Assembly (NCBI GenBank): GCA_030374735.1
Contig: JASCIV010000551.1
Location: 1 to 16,975, forward strand
Direction: 5' to 3'
Source of the DNA: Gracilaria caudata
Lineage: Eukaryota; Rhodophyta; Florideophyceae; Gracilariales; Gracilariaceae
Length of the DNA: 16,975 bases
The notes below the pieces were generated by a model. That model did no database searches. It was not told where the DNA came from and saw only the letters and a program-made list of their open reading frames with translations. Position numbers and translations under genes: made by a program. Shown here piece by piece: positions 1 to 8,700 of the stretch. The first letter of the stretch is position 1. Each line of letters starts with the position of its first letter.

Positions 1-1300
1 GCTCTCCCGTTCCATAGAAAACGAACCATTCAAGTGCAAATACGATGCTATCTTCCGCGCCATTCTGCATTGGCTACTTCAGAATGCATTAGGGGGAGGG
101 AAGAGAGGCTCAGGACACCCCAATTCTTGCTTCTGCCGTGATTATCCATAGAGCTTAACAATAGCTCCAAGCGACGAATGCACCAGTTGACTGGTCACGT
201 CTTTGTCAGGGCTGCTAACTGCGTTCCAACAGCTTTTGTCAGTCGAACTGTTGTCCCAGAGTCATTGCGCGAGGCTCTTCTATACGACAATCTACACAAA
301 CTAGACGGTGCGTTACCAGAGTCGATGACTGTCACGGCGGGCGCATATCGCAATCTCTCACTGTCTGCTCCTGTCACAGAACTCGACCATTTTCATGACA
401 AACTAGCGTACTGAATTGTCTCTCCCGCTGTCGTTCGTCACCAACAAGTGTCTGAATTCTGGGAGAGGTGGCCTCGATTCATTCTTCGTAAATGGGGTTC
501 TAAAACAGTGTAACAGGAACGGAAAGCGTCAACTTCCACTTGTGTCAGTCTCCATCCATCCGTCTTACCTTTTCTTTGATTGATGTATGTTGATCCCTCG
601 TTCCAACCCTTCATGCATCTGCAACAGGTCCCCCCTTCTTCAGCCCTGCTGTGGGGCAGTGTGTACTTGCGTAGTGTTATACACAACTTATGCGACATGT
701 GATGAGTGCGAGAACGTTGAGCGCAAACCACAAGACAAATTGCATGTTTACCTTTTGAGCTTCATGTTATCCTCTTAAACCATACGTGGTTGCCCAAGGC
801 CTATTGAAGTACAACGCAACCCTACTGATAGCATCAAATGAGATATCCGGTGTTCCAAACACATCCATTATCACGTGTGTTCTGAAGGTGGGCAGCTCCC
901 AACTAGATAATAACTGTCTCATCTGGCGAGTCCTGTCGAATTCGTCCCAACACCTGCGCAACACTGTCGTCCACACATTCGCCAAAGTGTTACTGAAAGC
1001 TGCAGTAGCGTTTGTGCGGTCGTGAATGCGATCGGGAATGCCCACGCCATTCTGCCCCGGCGCCACCACATGCGGGCCGCTGTTCATCGTGCTTTCGGCG
1101 CGTTTCCTCGCGGCGCGTGCGAGCGCCACACAGTGTGCAACACAAGCGAAAAGCAGTGCGAGATCAAGCTGACGGTGGATACACGCGACACACGCAGTGG
1201 GGCGACGACGTCGCGCGTGCAACGGAGCAGATTTGGTGCACGGCGCATTGTGTGTCGCGCATAAAGCGATGCTGCGTCTGCGCGACCTGCGAACGCACGC
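1..1300. other. Anonymous left-flank region, no secure gene
   Basis: No recognisable gene is visible. A frame open from the left edge to a stop at 149-151 (+) reads like a protein end (FKCKYDAIFRAILHWLL), so it could be the last piece of a gene lying outside the window. A 151-codon minus frame at 767-1222 and a 79-codon plus frame at 786-1025 overlap. Both look vaguely protein-like but neither matches a family I know, so neither is called. GC content rises sharply after about position 1000, towards the WD40 relic. Confidence 0.3.
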
Positions 1301-1580
1301 GGCGATGAGGTGGAGTTGAAGATTTTGCCGATTCGCGAGCAGCGACAGCTCGGTGTTCGCATCGCATCAGGCTGTTCGGACATATCGGTGCGTGTGCGGG
1401 ACGCGCAAAAACGGCGCAACGCGCATCGATCAGCCAGCCGCTCGAGGATGACAAACGCTGGGTGAGATGCGTGGCAGTGAGCGCGGCGGTGGTTCGGCGG
1501 CGGTCGCATCGTGTCGGGGGTCCAATGATGATAAGACGCGATGCGAAATCGAGCAGCCGCTTCGATGGGTCAGACGCAGA

Positions 1581-1680
1581 GGGTGCGGTGCGTGGCAGTG
1601 AGCGCCGATAGCTGCCGCACAGTGCGTGCCGCACGGATGGTGCGAGAGCTATTGTCGCTCACTGTGACGCTCCACACCCC
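1581..1680. repeat. WD40-derived imperfect inverted repeat, copy 1
   Basis: The left arm (1581-1613) and right arm (1647-1679) are imperfect reverse complements, with about 6 mismatches in 33 and a loop of about 33 nt. The left arm reads VRCVAVSADS on plus; the right arm reads VWSVTVSDNSS on minus. Both arms are thus WD40 strand motifs facing each other. Confidence 0.7.
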
Positions 1681-1876
1681 CCTACGTACGGCGCTCGGAG
1701 CGGCGCGTTAGGAGCGGGCAACTTCTTCGCGTGGCGCGAAAAGGGGCGCTCCCATCCCGTGGTGGCGCGCGGCAGCGGGCGCCGACGGCGGTCGCATCGT
1801 GTCGGGGTCCCAACGACAAGACGGCGCCAGTAAGAGATGCGCATCGAGCAGCCGCTTCGAATGAGTCATACATAGC

Positions 1877-1976
1877 GGGTGCGGTGCGTGGCAGTGAGCG
1901 CCGATGGCGCCCGCGTAGAGCGTTCCGAATGGCGCGCTGCAGGGTCTATCGTCGCTCACTGCGACGCTCCGCACCC
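1877..1976. repeat. WD40-derived imperfect inverted repeat, copy 2
   Basis: The outer 29 nt of the two arms differ at only 3 positions. The left arm encodes VRCVAVSADGARV on plus and the right arm VRSVAVSDD on minus, with about 40 nt between them. It is nearly identical to copy 3, including the loop sequence around GTTCCGAATGGCGCGCTGC. Confidence 0.75.
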
Positions 1977-2184
1977 GATACGTACGCGTTCGAAGCGGCT
2001 GGCTCAGCGGCGCTTCACTGGCGCGGCGCGAAATGGGCGCTCTCATCTCATGACCGGCGCGCGGCTGTGAGCGCCGACGGCAGGCGCATCGCCCCGAGCA
2101 CCGATGACAACACGGTATAGAGTACGAGACGCACAAAGAACGGCGATGCGCATCGAACAGCCGCTCCGAAGGGTCATACACAGC

Positions 2185-2284
2185 GGGTGCAGTGCGTGGC
2201 AGTGAGCGCCGATGGCGCCCGCGTAGTGCGTTCCGAATGGCGCGCTGCAGGGTCTATCGTCGCTCACTGCGACGCCCCGCACCC
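2185..2284. repeat. WD40-derived imperfect inverted repeat, copy 3
   Basis: The organisation matches copy 2. The left arm encodes VQCVAVSADGARVV (+), directly preceded in frame by GHTQR. The right arm encodes VRGVAVSDD (-). The hairpin is 100 bp long, the same as copies 1 and 2. Confidence 0.75.
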
Positions 2285-2497
2285 GATACGTACGCGCTCG
2301 ACGCGGCTGGCTCAGCGACGCTTAAACTGGCGCGGCGCGAAATGGGCGCTCACATCTCATCACGACGCGCGGCAGGCGAGCGCCGACGGCATGCGCATCG
2401 CGTCGGCGATGCGACGCCAACACGGCGCGAGTACGAGACGCACCAAAACATCGCGATGTGCAATTGCGAGCAGCCGCTCGGTAGGATGTTTTGCGGC

Positions 2498-2602
2498 GGA
2501 TGTGGTGCGTGGCAGTGAGCGCCGATAGCTCGCGCAAATTATGTGTGTGGCGTATCATGCACGGTGCAAGAGCTATCGTCGTTCACTGCGACGCTCCACA
2601 CG
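2498..2602. repeat. WD40-derived imperfect inverted repeat, copy 4
   Basis: The left arm encodes WCVAVSADSSR (+) and the right arm VWSVAVNDDSS (-). The arms extend inward to AGCT on each side, as in copy 1, so copies 1 and 4 form one subtype and copies 2 and 3 another. Confidence 0.7.
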
Positions 2603-2705
2603 CGCTGCGAACGCGGCGCGGCGCGACGGCGCTAGTAGCGCTTAGTAGCTGGCGGCGGCGGCAAAATGGGCGCTCACCTGCCACGACGGCGCGCGGTTAG
2701 CGAGC

Positions 2706-3221
2706 ATGCGACCACTGTGGCAACTCGTTCGCGCGCGCCATCCGCAAAGCATGAGCTTGAGCGCCGCACGCGCAAACGGTGATCGGCGCGCGTGGACCAC
2801 GGGCGCGACACAGTTTTCGGTTTTGCATGCTGCGAACGGCGGGTGCGCGGCATGTGGTGTGGCGACGGTGGCGCGTGCGTTTGATCAGGTGTGTTGGACG
2901 CAGTGGCGCGTGGAGACAGCTGACGGCTGCTGCACCCGTGCAAAGCTGCGGCTTTGTGCAGGCGGCGGCGCGACGTTGGCGTGCTGGGAGCATGGCGCCG
3001 ACGGCGCGCGGCGTGCGCGGATCGCTTTTCGAGTCGGGCGCAACGACGGCGCGAGCACTTGTGCGCAGCGACGGCGCACGGCGAGCAGCCGCGCGGTGCT
3101 CTTCGCTGAGCTGGACAGCAGTGACACGTTGTACACGCACGGCGCGAATGCCAGCTGTTCACGTGTAGCGCAAAAAATGGCGCCTTTGTTGTTGCACTGT
3201 TGCAGGGGCCCCAGGCGCTAG
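2706..3221 (+). other. GC-rich open frame of 171 codons, doubtful
   Basis: This frame follows the WD40 relic directly and is rich in Arg, Ala, Cys and Trp. Some phrases (for example LRLCAGGGATLACWEHGADG) have a loose propeller flavour, so it may be a continuation of the relic. A minus frame of similar length overlaps it, as expected in GC-rich DNA where stops are rare. I see no convincing domain, and the frame is probably not a working gene. Confidence 0.15.
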
Positions 3222-3262
3222 CTTCTCCGCAATCTGCGAGTGCAGATCGAGTTGTGCCGCCG

Positions 3263-3283
3263 CAATCAACGCATTTGTGTGTT
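3263..3283 (+). promoter_or_regulatory. Upstream block shared with GST B (copy A)
   Basis: The sequence CAATCAACGCATTTGTGTG and its flanking bases also occur at 11671-11691, upstream of the second GST gene, as an exact match of about 21-22 nt. Here it lies about 250 bp upstream of the heat-shock element. It may be a protein-binding site or simply a conserved remnant of the duplication. Confidence 0.5.
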
Positions 3284-3512
3284 CAGTAGTGACTACCACA
3301 GCACGAGCACAAAGAGCCAGCGTGTTTGGAAGATTGAAACAATAAACGTTGAAAACAAACAACCTTTTCAATCGCTCACAAAAACATTGGCGCATTTGCT
3401 ACTTCAACAGCTGCTGCTTTCTCCTTTTCCACGTGGTGTGCTGTGTGATGCGCCCACATGTCCATTGCGTTTACATTCTCACGTGCGTTTTCTCTCTTTT
3501 GCGTGGCAGCGC

Positions 3513-3556
3513 TTCTGGAACCTTCTGGAGCGTTTGCGGCGCGCTCTAGAAGGTCC
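3513..3556 (+). promoter_or_regulatory. Heat-shock elements upstream of GST A
   Basis: TTCTGGAACCTTCTGGAG (3513-3530) has three perfect alternating units (TTC-GAA-TTC at 5-bp phasing) and a fourth near-match. A second, weaker element, CTCTAGAAGGTCC, follows at 3544-3556. This is the binding pattern of heat-shock factor trimers. The site lies about 550 bp upstream of the TATA box. The same pair, with nearly the same spacing (31 versus 29 bp), occurs upstream of GST B, which supports a functional site. Confidence 0.65.
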
Positions 3557-3723
3557 CGTTAGAAACAGCCAATTCAGCGCGTCTGCACCACCGCCTCCCC
3601 CGAGCCGCAATTGGCATTCCAAATAGCCAAAAATGGCCGAAGCGCGCTTCCTCTTCTTTACCCAACGCACAGCGTGATTTGCTGTTGCGCAACGTTGTCT
3701 GTAACCCGCTGTAAGCACGTCCC

Positions 3724-3732
3724 AGCCAATCA
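3724..3732 (+). promoter_or_regulatory. CCAAT box upstream of GST A
   Basis: AGCCAATCA occurs between the heat-shock elements and the TATA box. The identical 9-mer is in the corresponding interval upstream of GST B (12465-12473). Confidence 0.4.
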
Positions 3733-4076
3733 CCATCAACAAATGCACGAGACCAACGCCGCATTGTGCTACGTGTAACACGTGCTGGCCGATGATACGC
3801 CGCAGCAAAGCACGCCTCCAAATGCGCCGTGCCCCAAAATGCGCAGCCGCGCTCGCGTTTGTACTGTACGCGATGGCATTGCGAATGGCAATCGCACCCG
3901 CCGTTCGCCTTCACCTGAGCTGCACCACGCCATGTCGAATGCGCAAAGCGTCATCTCCCGCTCACGCAGCGCGCGGGTAGAAACTCGCAGCGGCGCCTGC
4001 GCACACGCGCGCTCGCAACACCGCCGCGCAACATGTGCGCGCTTCGCACAACGCGCTCTTCAGCCGCCGCGCCGCA

Positions 4077-4083
4077 TATAAAC
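4077..4083 (+). promoter_or_regulatory. TATA box of GST A
   Basis: TATAAAC stands in strongly GC-rich surroundings, 138 bp before the chosen ATG. Transcription would be expected to begin about 25-35 bp downstream, giving a 5' leader of roughly 100 nt. Confidence 0.6.
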
Positions 4084-4173
4084 GGCGCGCCACGTCTTTT
4101 GCAGCTCGCTTTGTTTCGTCACAACCACCACCACTATCTGTCTGCACACCCGCCTCTTCTCTCCGTTGCACCG

Positions 4174-4196
4174 CCACCACCACCACCACCACCACC
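4174..4196 (+). repeat. CCA trinucleotide microsatellite in the GST A leader
   Basis: A run of CCA units lies just upstream of the start codon. It would be in the 5' untranslated leader if the TATA box at 4077 is used, or encode a Thr run if translation begins at 4035. GST B lacks it. Confidence 0.6.
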
Positions 4197-4214
4197 GCCG
4201 CCACAGCCTCCGTC

Positions 4215-5033
4215 ATGACGCCTGATATCAATCTGCTGGTGCTCCCCGGCTCGCTGTTCTGCACCAAGGTCATGTGCGCGCTGCACTACCTCGAGCTGCC
4301 GTTCTCGCTCACCTCCGTGCCGCCCACCAAGCTGAAGAAACAGCTGCCCGCGCCTCATCTCGTGCCCGTCATGAAGTACAACACCCAGCTCATTGCCGAC
4401 AGCGCGCGCATCCTCCACTTCCTGCATCGCCATCACGCGCACCCCACGCGTCCGTTATACCCGCAAGTGTCCGCCGGCGCCGCCAAGCACTGGTCGTCCG
4501 TCGCGGAGCTCGAGCAGTTCGCGCACGACAATCTGTCCATGTTGTACTACTACTTTGGCGGCATCTCGCGCCACGGCATTCAGCACGTCACCAAACCGTT
4601 CATCACGCGCGTCATGCCCAAACCACTGGTCACCGTGTTGCCGTTTGTGCCCGGCGTGGCCGCCAGAGCGGGTGCAAGCGCGCTGCGTCGACGCGTCGCG
4701 CCGTTATTAGGCGCCGATACCATTGCGAGCGACGCCGCCGCGAAGAGCGCGTTGTTCGCGTCGCTGCGCAAGTTGGACGCGTGCTTTGAAAATGAGCAGC
4801 AGCGCTACTTTTTCGGCACCGCCGGTCCCACCGCCGCTGACTTTGGCGTGTTTGCGGCGCTCAAGCGACTGTTGCACCCCATTCCGGAGATCTCTGCGCA
4901 ATTGAGTGGCGGCTATCCCCACTGTTTGCGTGACGCCGGTGGGTTAAGTCGATTGCAGGCGTTTTTCGATCGCATGGACGAGCAGTTTTATCGCGGCAAG
5001 ATTGATTGGTCTTCGGTTCCGCTCAAGTTGTGA
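4215..5033 (+). CDS. Glutathione S-transferase-like protein, copy A
   Basis: This is a 272-residue, intronless, cytosolic-type GST-like protein. Residues 5-75 form a thioredoxin-like N-domain: LPGSLFCTKVMCAL (10-23) carries candidate catalytic Ser13 or Cys16, Val50-Pro51 is the conserved cis-proline turn of the glutathione site, and ADS (61-63) fits the gamma-glutamyl-binding position. Residues 95-250 are the helical C-domain, with the N-capping box as TAAD (206-209). Family knowledge suggests glutathione conjugation, peroxide reduction or ligand binding; the substrate is unknown. The start at 4215 was chosen because it aligns with copy B and lies downstream of the TATA box. An in-frame ATG at 4035 would add 60 residues. 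Codons are very GC-rich, unlike copy B. Upstream heat-shock elements suggest stress induction. Confidence 0.9.
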   Translation: MTPDINLLVLPGSLFCTKVMCALHYLELPFSLTSVPPTKLKKQLPAPHLVPVMKYNTQLIADSARILHFLHRHHAHPTRPLYPQVSAGAAKHWSSVAELEQFAHDNLSMLYYYFGGISRHGIQHVTKPFITRVMPKPLVTVLPFVPGVAARAGASALRRRVAPLLGADTIASDAAAKSALFASLRKLDACFENEQQRYFFGTAGPTAADFGVFAALKRLLHPIPEISAQLSGGYPHCLRDAGGLSRLQAFFDRMDEQFYRGKIDWSSVPLKL

Positions 5034-5108
5034 ACGCTGCGTGCTCACAAAGGAATGGGGCATAAACCGCTCAATATGATTCGAGCCAGATTGTAGCCCA
5101 ATATCAAG

Positions 5109-5149
5109 AAATATCAGTTGAGCATCATCATGATGCTCAACTGATATTT
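5109..5149. repeat. Perfect palindrome downstream of GST A
   Basis: Two 20-nt arms are exact reverse complements around a single C. It lies 76 bp after the stop codon, probably in the 3' untranslated region, where the RNA would form a near-perfect hairpin. The surrounding sequence (CGAGCCA..TGTA..CCCA) aligns with the region after GST B, where only a weak hairpin remains. It could act in 3'-end formation or mRNA stability, or be a small inverted-repeat insertion. Confidence 0.8.
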
Positions 5150-5729
5150 GGGCGGGTGTGATGAAAAGAAGCGCGGCAGTAAGGATGATGGTTCAGCAGA
5201 GTTACGTCCTCGAGACTGGAATTGGGAGCGAAGCAAGCAGGTTGTGGAGCTCTTGTGGCTCCCTCACAAGCGGCACCCAGAACCGAGACCTGCCCGTTGC
5301 AGAACACCCACAGTTCGTGGGTGACAATCGAAGAATCTAGTTCAAGTTTGAATGCCAAGCGGCGCGCATTTGCGTCTCGCTCCGATCAATCCAATAAAAC
5401 ATCATCTACGATTGGTCTAAACTTTGGAGTTCAATACGCTTGCCAGTCTCTTTTCATGCTTTGTCTCGGTTGCCTACTCGCGCTTGGAAACGGGCGAGCT
5501 CTCATCTATCCTGACAAGACTCTTTTCCGTCAACAAAATACGCTTGTGAAGCTTTCGAGAAGGAATGACGCCATACATATGTGACTTGGTCTGGTTACAG
5601 TCTCCCATGTTATAGAATCATGTATATACCTTCGAAGGCAATTTGCATGTAGCCATAAGAGTTTCATTCACAACGGTAACCTTCATATCAACGGTGCTCA
5701 AGTGAATGCCATATCTTCCTCTACCATTG
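5150..5729. other. Convergent intergenic region between GST A and the NLR-like gene
   Basis: This is about 580 bp where the two 3' ends face each other. A small perfect hairpin is present (CACCCAC / GTGGGTG, 5305-5323), and an AATAAA at 5393-5398 could serve as a distant plus-strand polyadenylation signal. A 120-codon plus frame at 5222-5584 has one hydrophobic patch but no recognised domain and is probably chance. Confidence 0.4.
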
Positions 5730-8700
5730 TCATCGCACAATTTGGCACGATTTGAAGAATTCCGTGAAGTATACATCGCCACCGCGGATGTTGTCCACTG
5801 TTTTTTCACAGGTTCCCAGTACATTCACGGACCCGTCATTTCTAAAGTGGCACACCCTGCGCTTCAATGGAAGCCATCGTCGCGTGGACCACGTGAGCTC
5901 GAGGGAGTCTATGATGCGTTGCCACGCAACTTTCCGAGATGTACGCATCCCTCGTACCGTCCCATCTGCGTTCAAGACCCACAGTCGCAGCATTTCCCCA
6001 TCTTCCGACACGATTAGACTACCGTCTGCACTTATTGCCACGCTCTCAACCCTTGTCGTATGACCTTCAAGTGGCTCCCCAATAGCCGCACCGCTTTCTG
6101 CATCCCAAACACGAACGGTCTTATCCATCGAACCTGAAACGATGCGAGTACCGTCGGCGTTCAACACGACACACCAAACCGCGGCTGTGTGCCCTTGAAG
6201 GGGCTCGCACACAGCCGCACCACTTTCTGCGTTCCATACACGCAGCGTGTGGTCACCTGAGCCAGACACGACGCGAGCTCCATCAGGGCTTATTGCCACG
6301 CATCCCACATAGGCCTTGTGACCTGAGAGAGTTTTTCCCACTATGTCGTCACTTGGAATATCCCAGATACGTACCGTTTTGTCATTTGAGCCTGAAACGA
6401 TGCGGCTGCTATTCGCGTTCACTGCCAAACATCTCACCGACCTAGTGTGTCCTCGGAGCGGCTGACCTACAGGATCTCCGCTTTGGCCGTCCCAAACACG
6501 AATCGTTTTGTCGTCTGAGCACGACACGATGAGAGTACCGTCACCACTCATTGTTACGCATCTTACCCAGTCCGTGTGACCTAGGAGCGGCTTGCCAACC
6601 TCATTGCCGTCTCTTGCATTCCAAAAGCGAATCGTGCCGTCTCTAAAGCCTGACAAAATGCGAGTGCCGTCGAAACCCACTCCCACACACCACACCGCGC
6701 TCAGGTTTTCTTGACGCTCCCTTTGGTCGTCAGCTCTTTGCATGACGTCCCACTCGCGCGATGTTAGGTCCCCAGAGCATATCTTAAGAAGAGTTTTCCT
6801 CACTTTCGCTTCCATGTAGTTCACGCTCTTTACATTGCCCAAAAACGCACTTTTCAAAGCGTCCCCACTTTCAACGTTCGAAACACGAACAGTCCAGTCA
6901 TAAGAACCTGATTCGATACGAGCGCCCTCTTCGCTCATTGTCACGGTCGAAATTGAGCCTGCGTGACCTCGAAGCGGCTCCATTACGACTTCGCCAATAT
7001 GTGCATCCCAGACGCGGACAGTCTTGTCGCGCAAACCTGACTCAATGCGAGAGCCGTCGGCGTTTAGCGAAACGTGTCGTAACCAAGATATGGGACCTCG
7101 AACCCAAGAACCCAACGACATATCGTTTCCGTTTTCAGCATTCCAAAGGCGCACCGTCATGTCGGCAGAGCCTGAAAGAATGCGAGAACCGTCGACGCTC
7201 AGCGCCACGGACTTCACCCAGCCTGTATGACCCTGGAGTAGCACTCCCACTGGTTTGCCGTTGAGCGTATTCCACAATTGAATGGAGTAGTCCTTCAGCT
7301 GGCACGCAAGCTTAGTTCCATCAGCGACGAAGTTGATGAAACCTAGGTGATGCGGACAAACGTGTGCAACCATATGCTCGAGAATTCCTGTGTGCTTGTT
7401 CCAAAGGCAAATGCGTCCGCCGATGTGTGCTGTCGCCACCCGGAGTTGGTCAGGTAAGAACGACGCATGAGGAAGAAACACGTCTGTCGGCTTCTTTGAC
7501 CACTTCAGGTTTCCATAGTTTTGATATCCTTTCGATCTATCACATCTTCCAACACGCAAAACGTTTGCGTTGTCTGCAGACAAAGTCCAGATGGCATCAG
7601 GCTCCACACGGGTGGCCAATACTGTACCTGGAACAATGATAGCTTCTAACGCACTACTACCCGCCTGTTGCAGGAGCCCCTCAGACGCTCTAAGCCATGG
7701 CTTTGGTGCACAGCTCTCCATTCTCTGTACAAAATCGTGTGTGAACTTGTTCTGCTTCGCATGCCATAGTAGTCGCCCATGCAGCTGAAACCAAGCCTCT
7801 TCATTACAGGGGTTGTTGCTCACAAACAGTGCGCCCAGCCTGGCAGCCAGAGCGATCATCTGAAGGTGCTCCCTGCGATTTTTGTCTTGAGAATTGTTGT
7901 CGTTGCTCATCGCTATTCCGTGATCCATGTCCTTTTCTAAACTGATAATTCCGTCTTTCACCAGTCGCTTAACAATCCACTGCGGTTGCGATAACAGCCA
8001 CAGCAGCTGGTCAATTTCCCCTGCGTTTTGAAGTATTCTGCAAAGATTGTGGTGTATGTACCCATCATTTTCAACATTCCACCACGCGTTGAATGATTCA
8101 GAGCATATGGAAGCTTTCTCAGTCGCCCCCTCGACAGCTTCTTCGATCTCTCTCTTGGATTCGTGTTGTGACCTACCCAACTTCTTGATTCCTTCGCTTC
8201 TTGACTCTCTGTGAGCCCCATTGCTCTTCAATATCCTCTTCAATAACTCAGGCAGTTGCGGTCCGCAATCGCCTGTACTCCGCATAGCTGATATCAGCGC
8301 ATCATCTTTCTCGTTTTTTTTCTCAGATGGGATATAATTGCGTATAAGTGTCCGAAAGAATTCTCTTCTTTCACTTTCAGTCGTGACTTTGCGAACAGCA
8401 ATGTCTAGTACTAAGTCATGCAGTCTGAGAGAAATTGAACCCTCGTCATTTCTCGTCATCTGTACCACGGAAACTTCAGCAAATGATTCCACCACATCCC
8501 TGGCTTCCTGCAACGTATCCAAGTCCCACAGCCTCTGAAGCATCTGAATAGGAACTGATTGCTGCTTTTGGAGGACAGTCAAAGCTCGAAACCATTCCCA
8601 AAACTTTACATGTCCGCAACGTTTCTCAAGAACTTGAAGGGATAAATCCACAATCTTTGAGAGTTTCCCGTACGACCCTGCCTTTACGACCATCAAATCT

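Larger units (their letters stand above)
1304..2705 (+). pseudogene. Decayed WD40-repeat (beta-propeller) coding sequence
   Basis: Short stretches of clear WD40 repeat sequence occur one after another on the plus strand but are separated by frameshifts, stops and inserted pieces. Readable fragments include GVRIASGCSDISVRVRDAQ from 1352, VRCVAVSAD from 1583, ADGGRIVSGS near 1780, GHTQRVQCVAVSADGARVV from about 2172, and WCVAVSADSSR from about 2501. IEQPLR precedes GHTQRV with one extra base between them, a visible frameshift. These match the blade consensus of the intact WD40 gene at 5730-10535 (for example VRCLAVNANSSRIVSGSNDKT), so this is probably the remains of a paralogue. It is far more GC-rich than that gene. 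No frame stays open long enough for a functional protein. It could also be satellite-like DNA seeded by a WD40 exon. Confidence 0.75.
1581..2705. repeat. Higher-order tandem repeat, about 300-bp unit, four copies (last truncated)
   Basis: The same module recurs with starts at 1581, 1877, 2185 and 2498 (spacings 296, 308 and 313 bp). Each module has a ~100-bp hairpin head, then a GC-rich segment containing a version of GCGAAATGGGCGCTC (near 1736, 2027, 2336 and 2660), then a WD40 segment (GCCGACGGC..CGCATCG) that runs into the next head. The last copy breaks off near 2705. An upstream WD40 unit (about 1460-1580) has the head motif but no hairpin, and its spacing (~121 bp) is close to that of a single WD40 blade. 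The ~300-bp unit therefore seems to have arisen from an ordinary WD40 tandem array by insertion of inverted pieces. Confidence 0.75.

Noticed and set aside
767..1222. 151-codon minus frame that looks mildly protein-like
   Set aside because: No family is recognised, an overlapping plus frame is equally plausible, and there is no promoter or homologue within the window to support it.
1084..1634. Long overlapping minus-strand frames over the GC-rich relic (141, 156 and 157 codons between 1084 and 2181)
   Set aside because: They are Arg/Ala/Ser-rich shadow frames of CpG-rich DNA with few stops; the only family signal in them is the inverted WD40 arm, already listed.
2674..3162. 162-codon minus frame, Arg/Ala/Ser-rich
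   Set aside because: It overlaps an equally long plus frame, has low complexity and no domain, and is best explained by high GC.
5222..5584. 120-codon plus frame between GST A and the NLR-like gene, with a short hydrophobic stretch
   Set aside because: Composition is unremarkable, it has no domain, and it lies in the convergent 3' region where untranslated sequence is expected.
6938..7788. Plus-strand frames opposite the WD40 part of the NLR-like gene
   Set aside because: They are shadows of the repeated minus-strand coding sequence.
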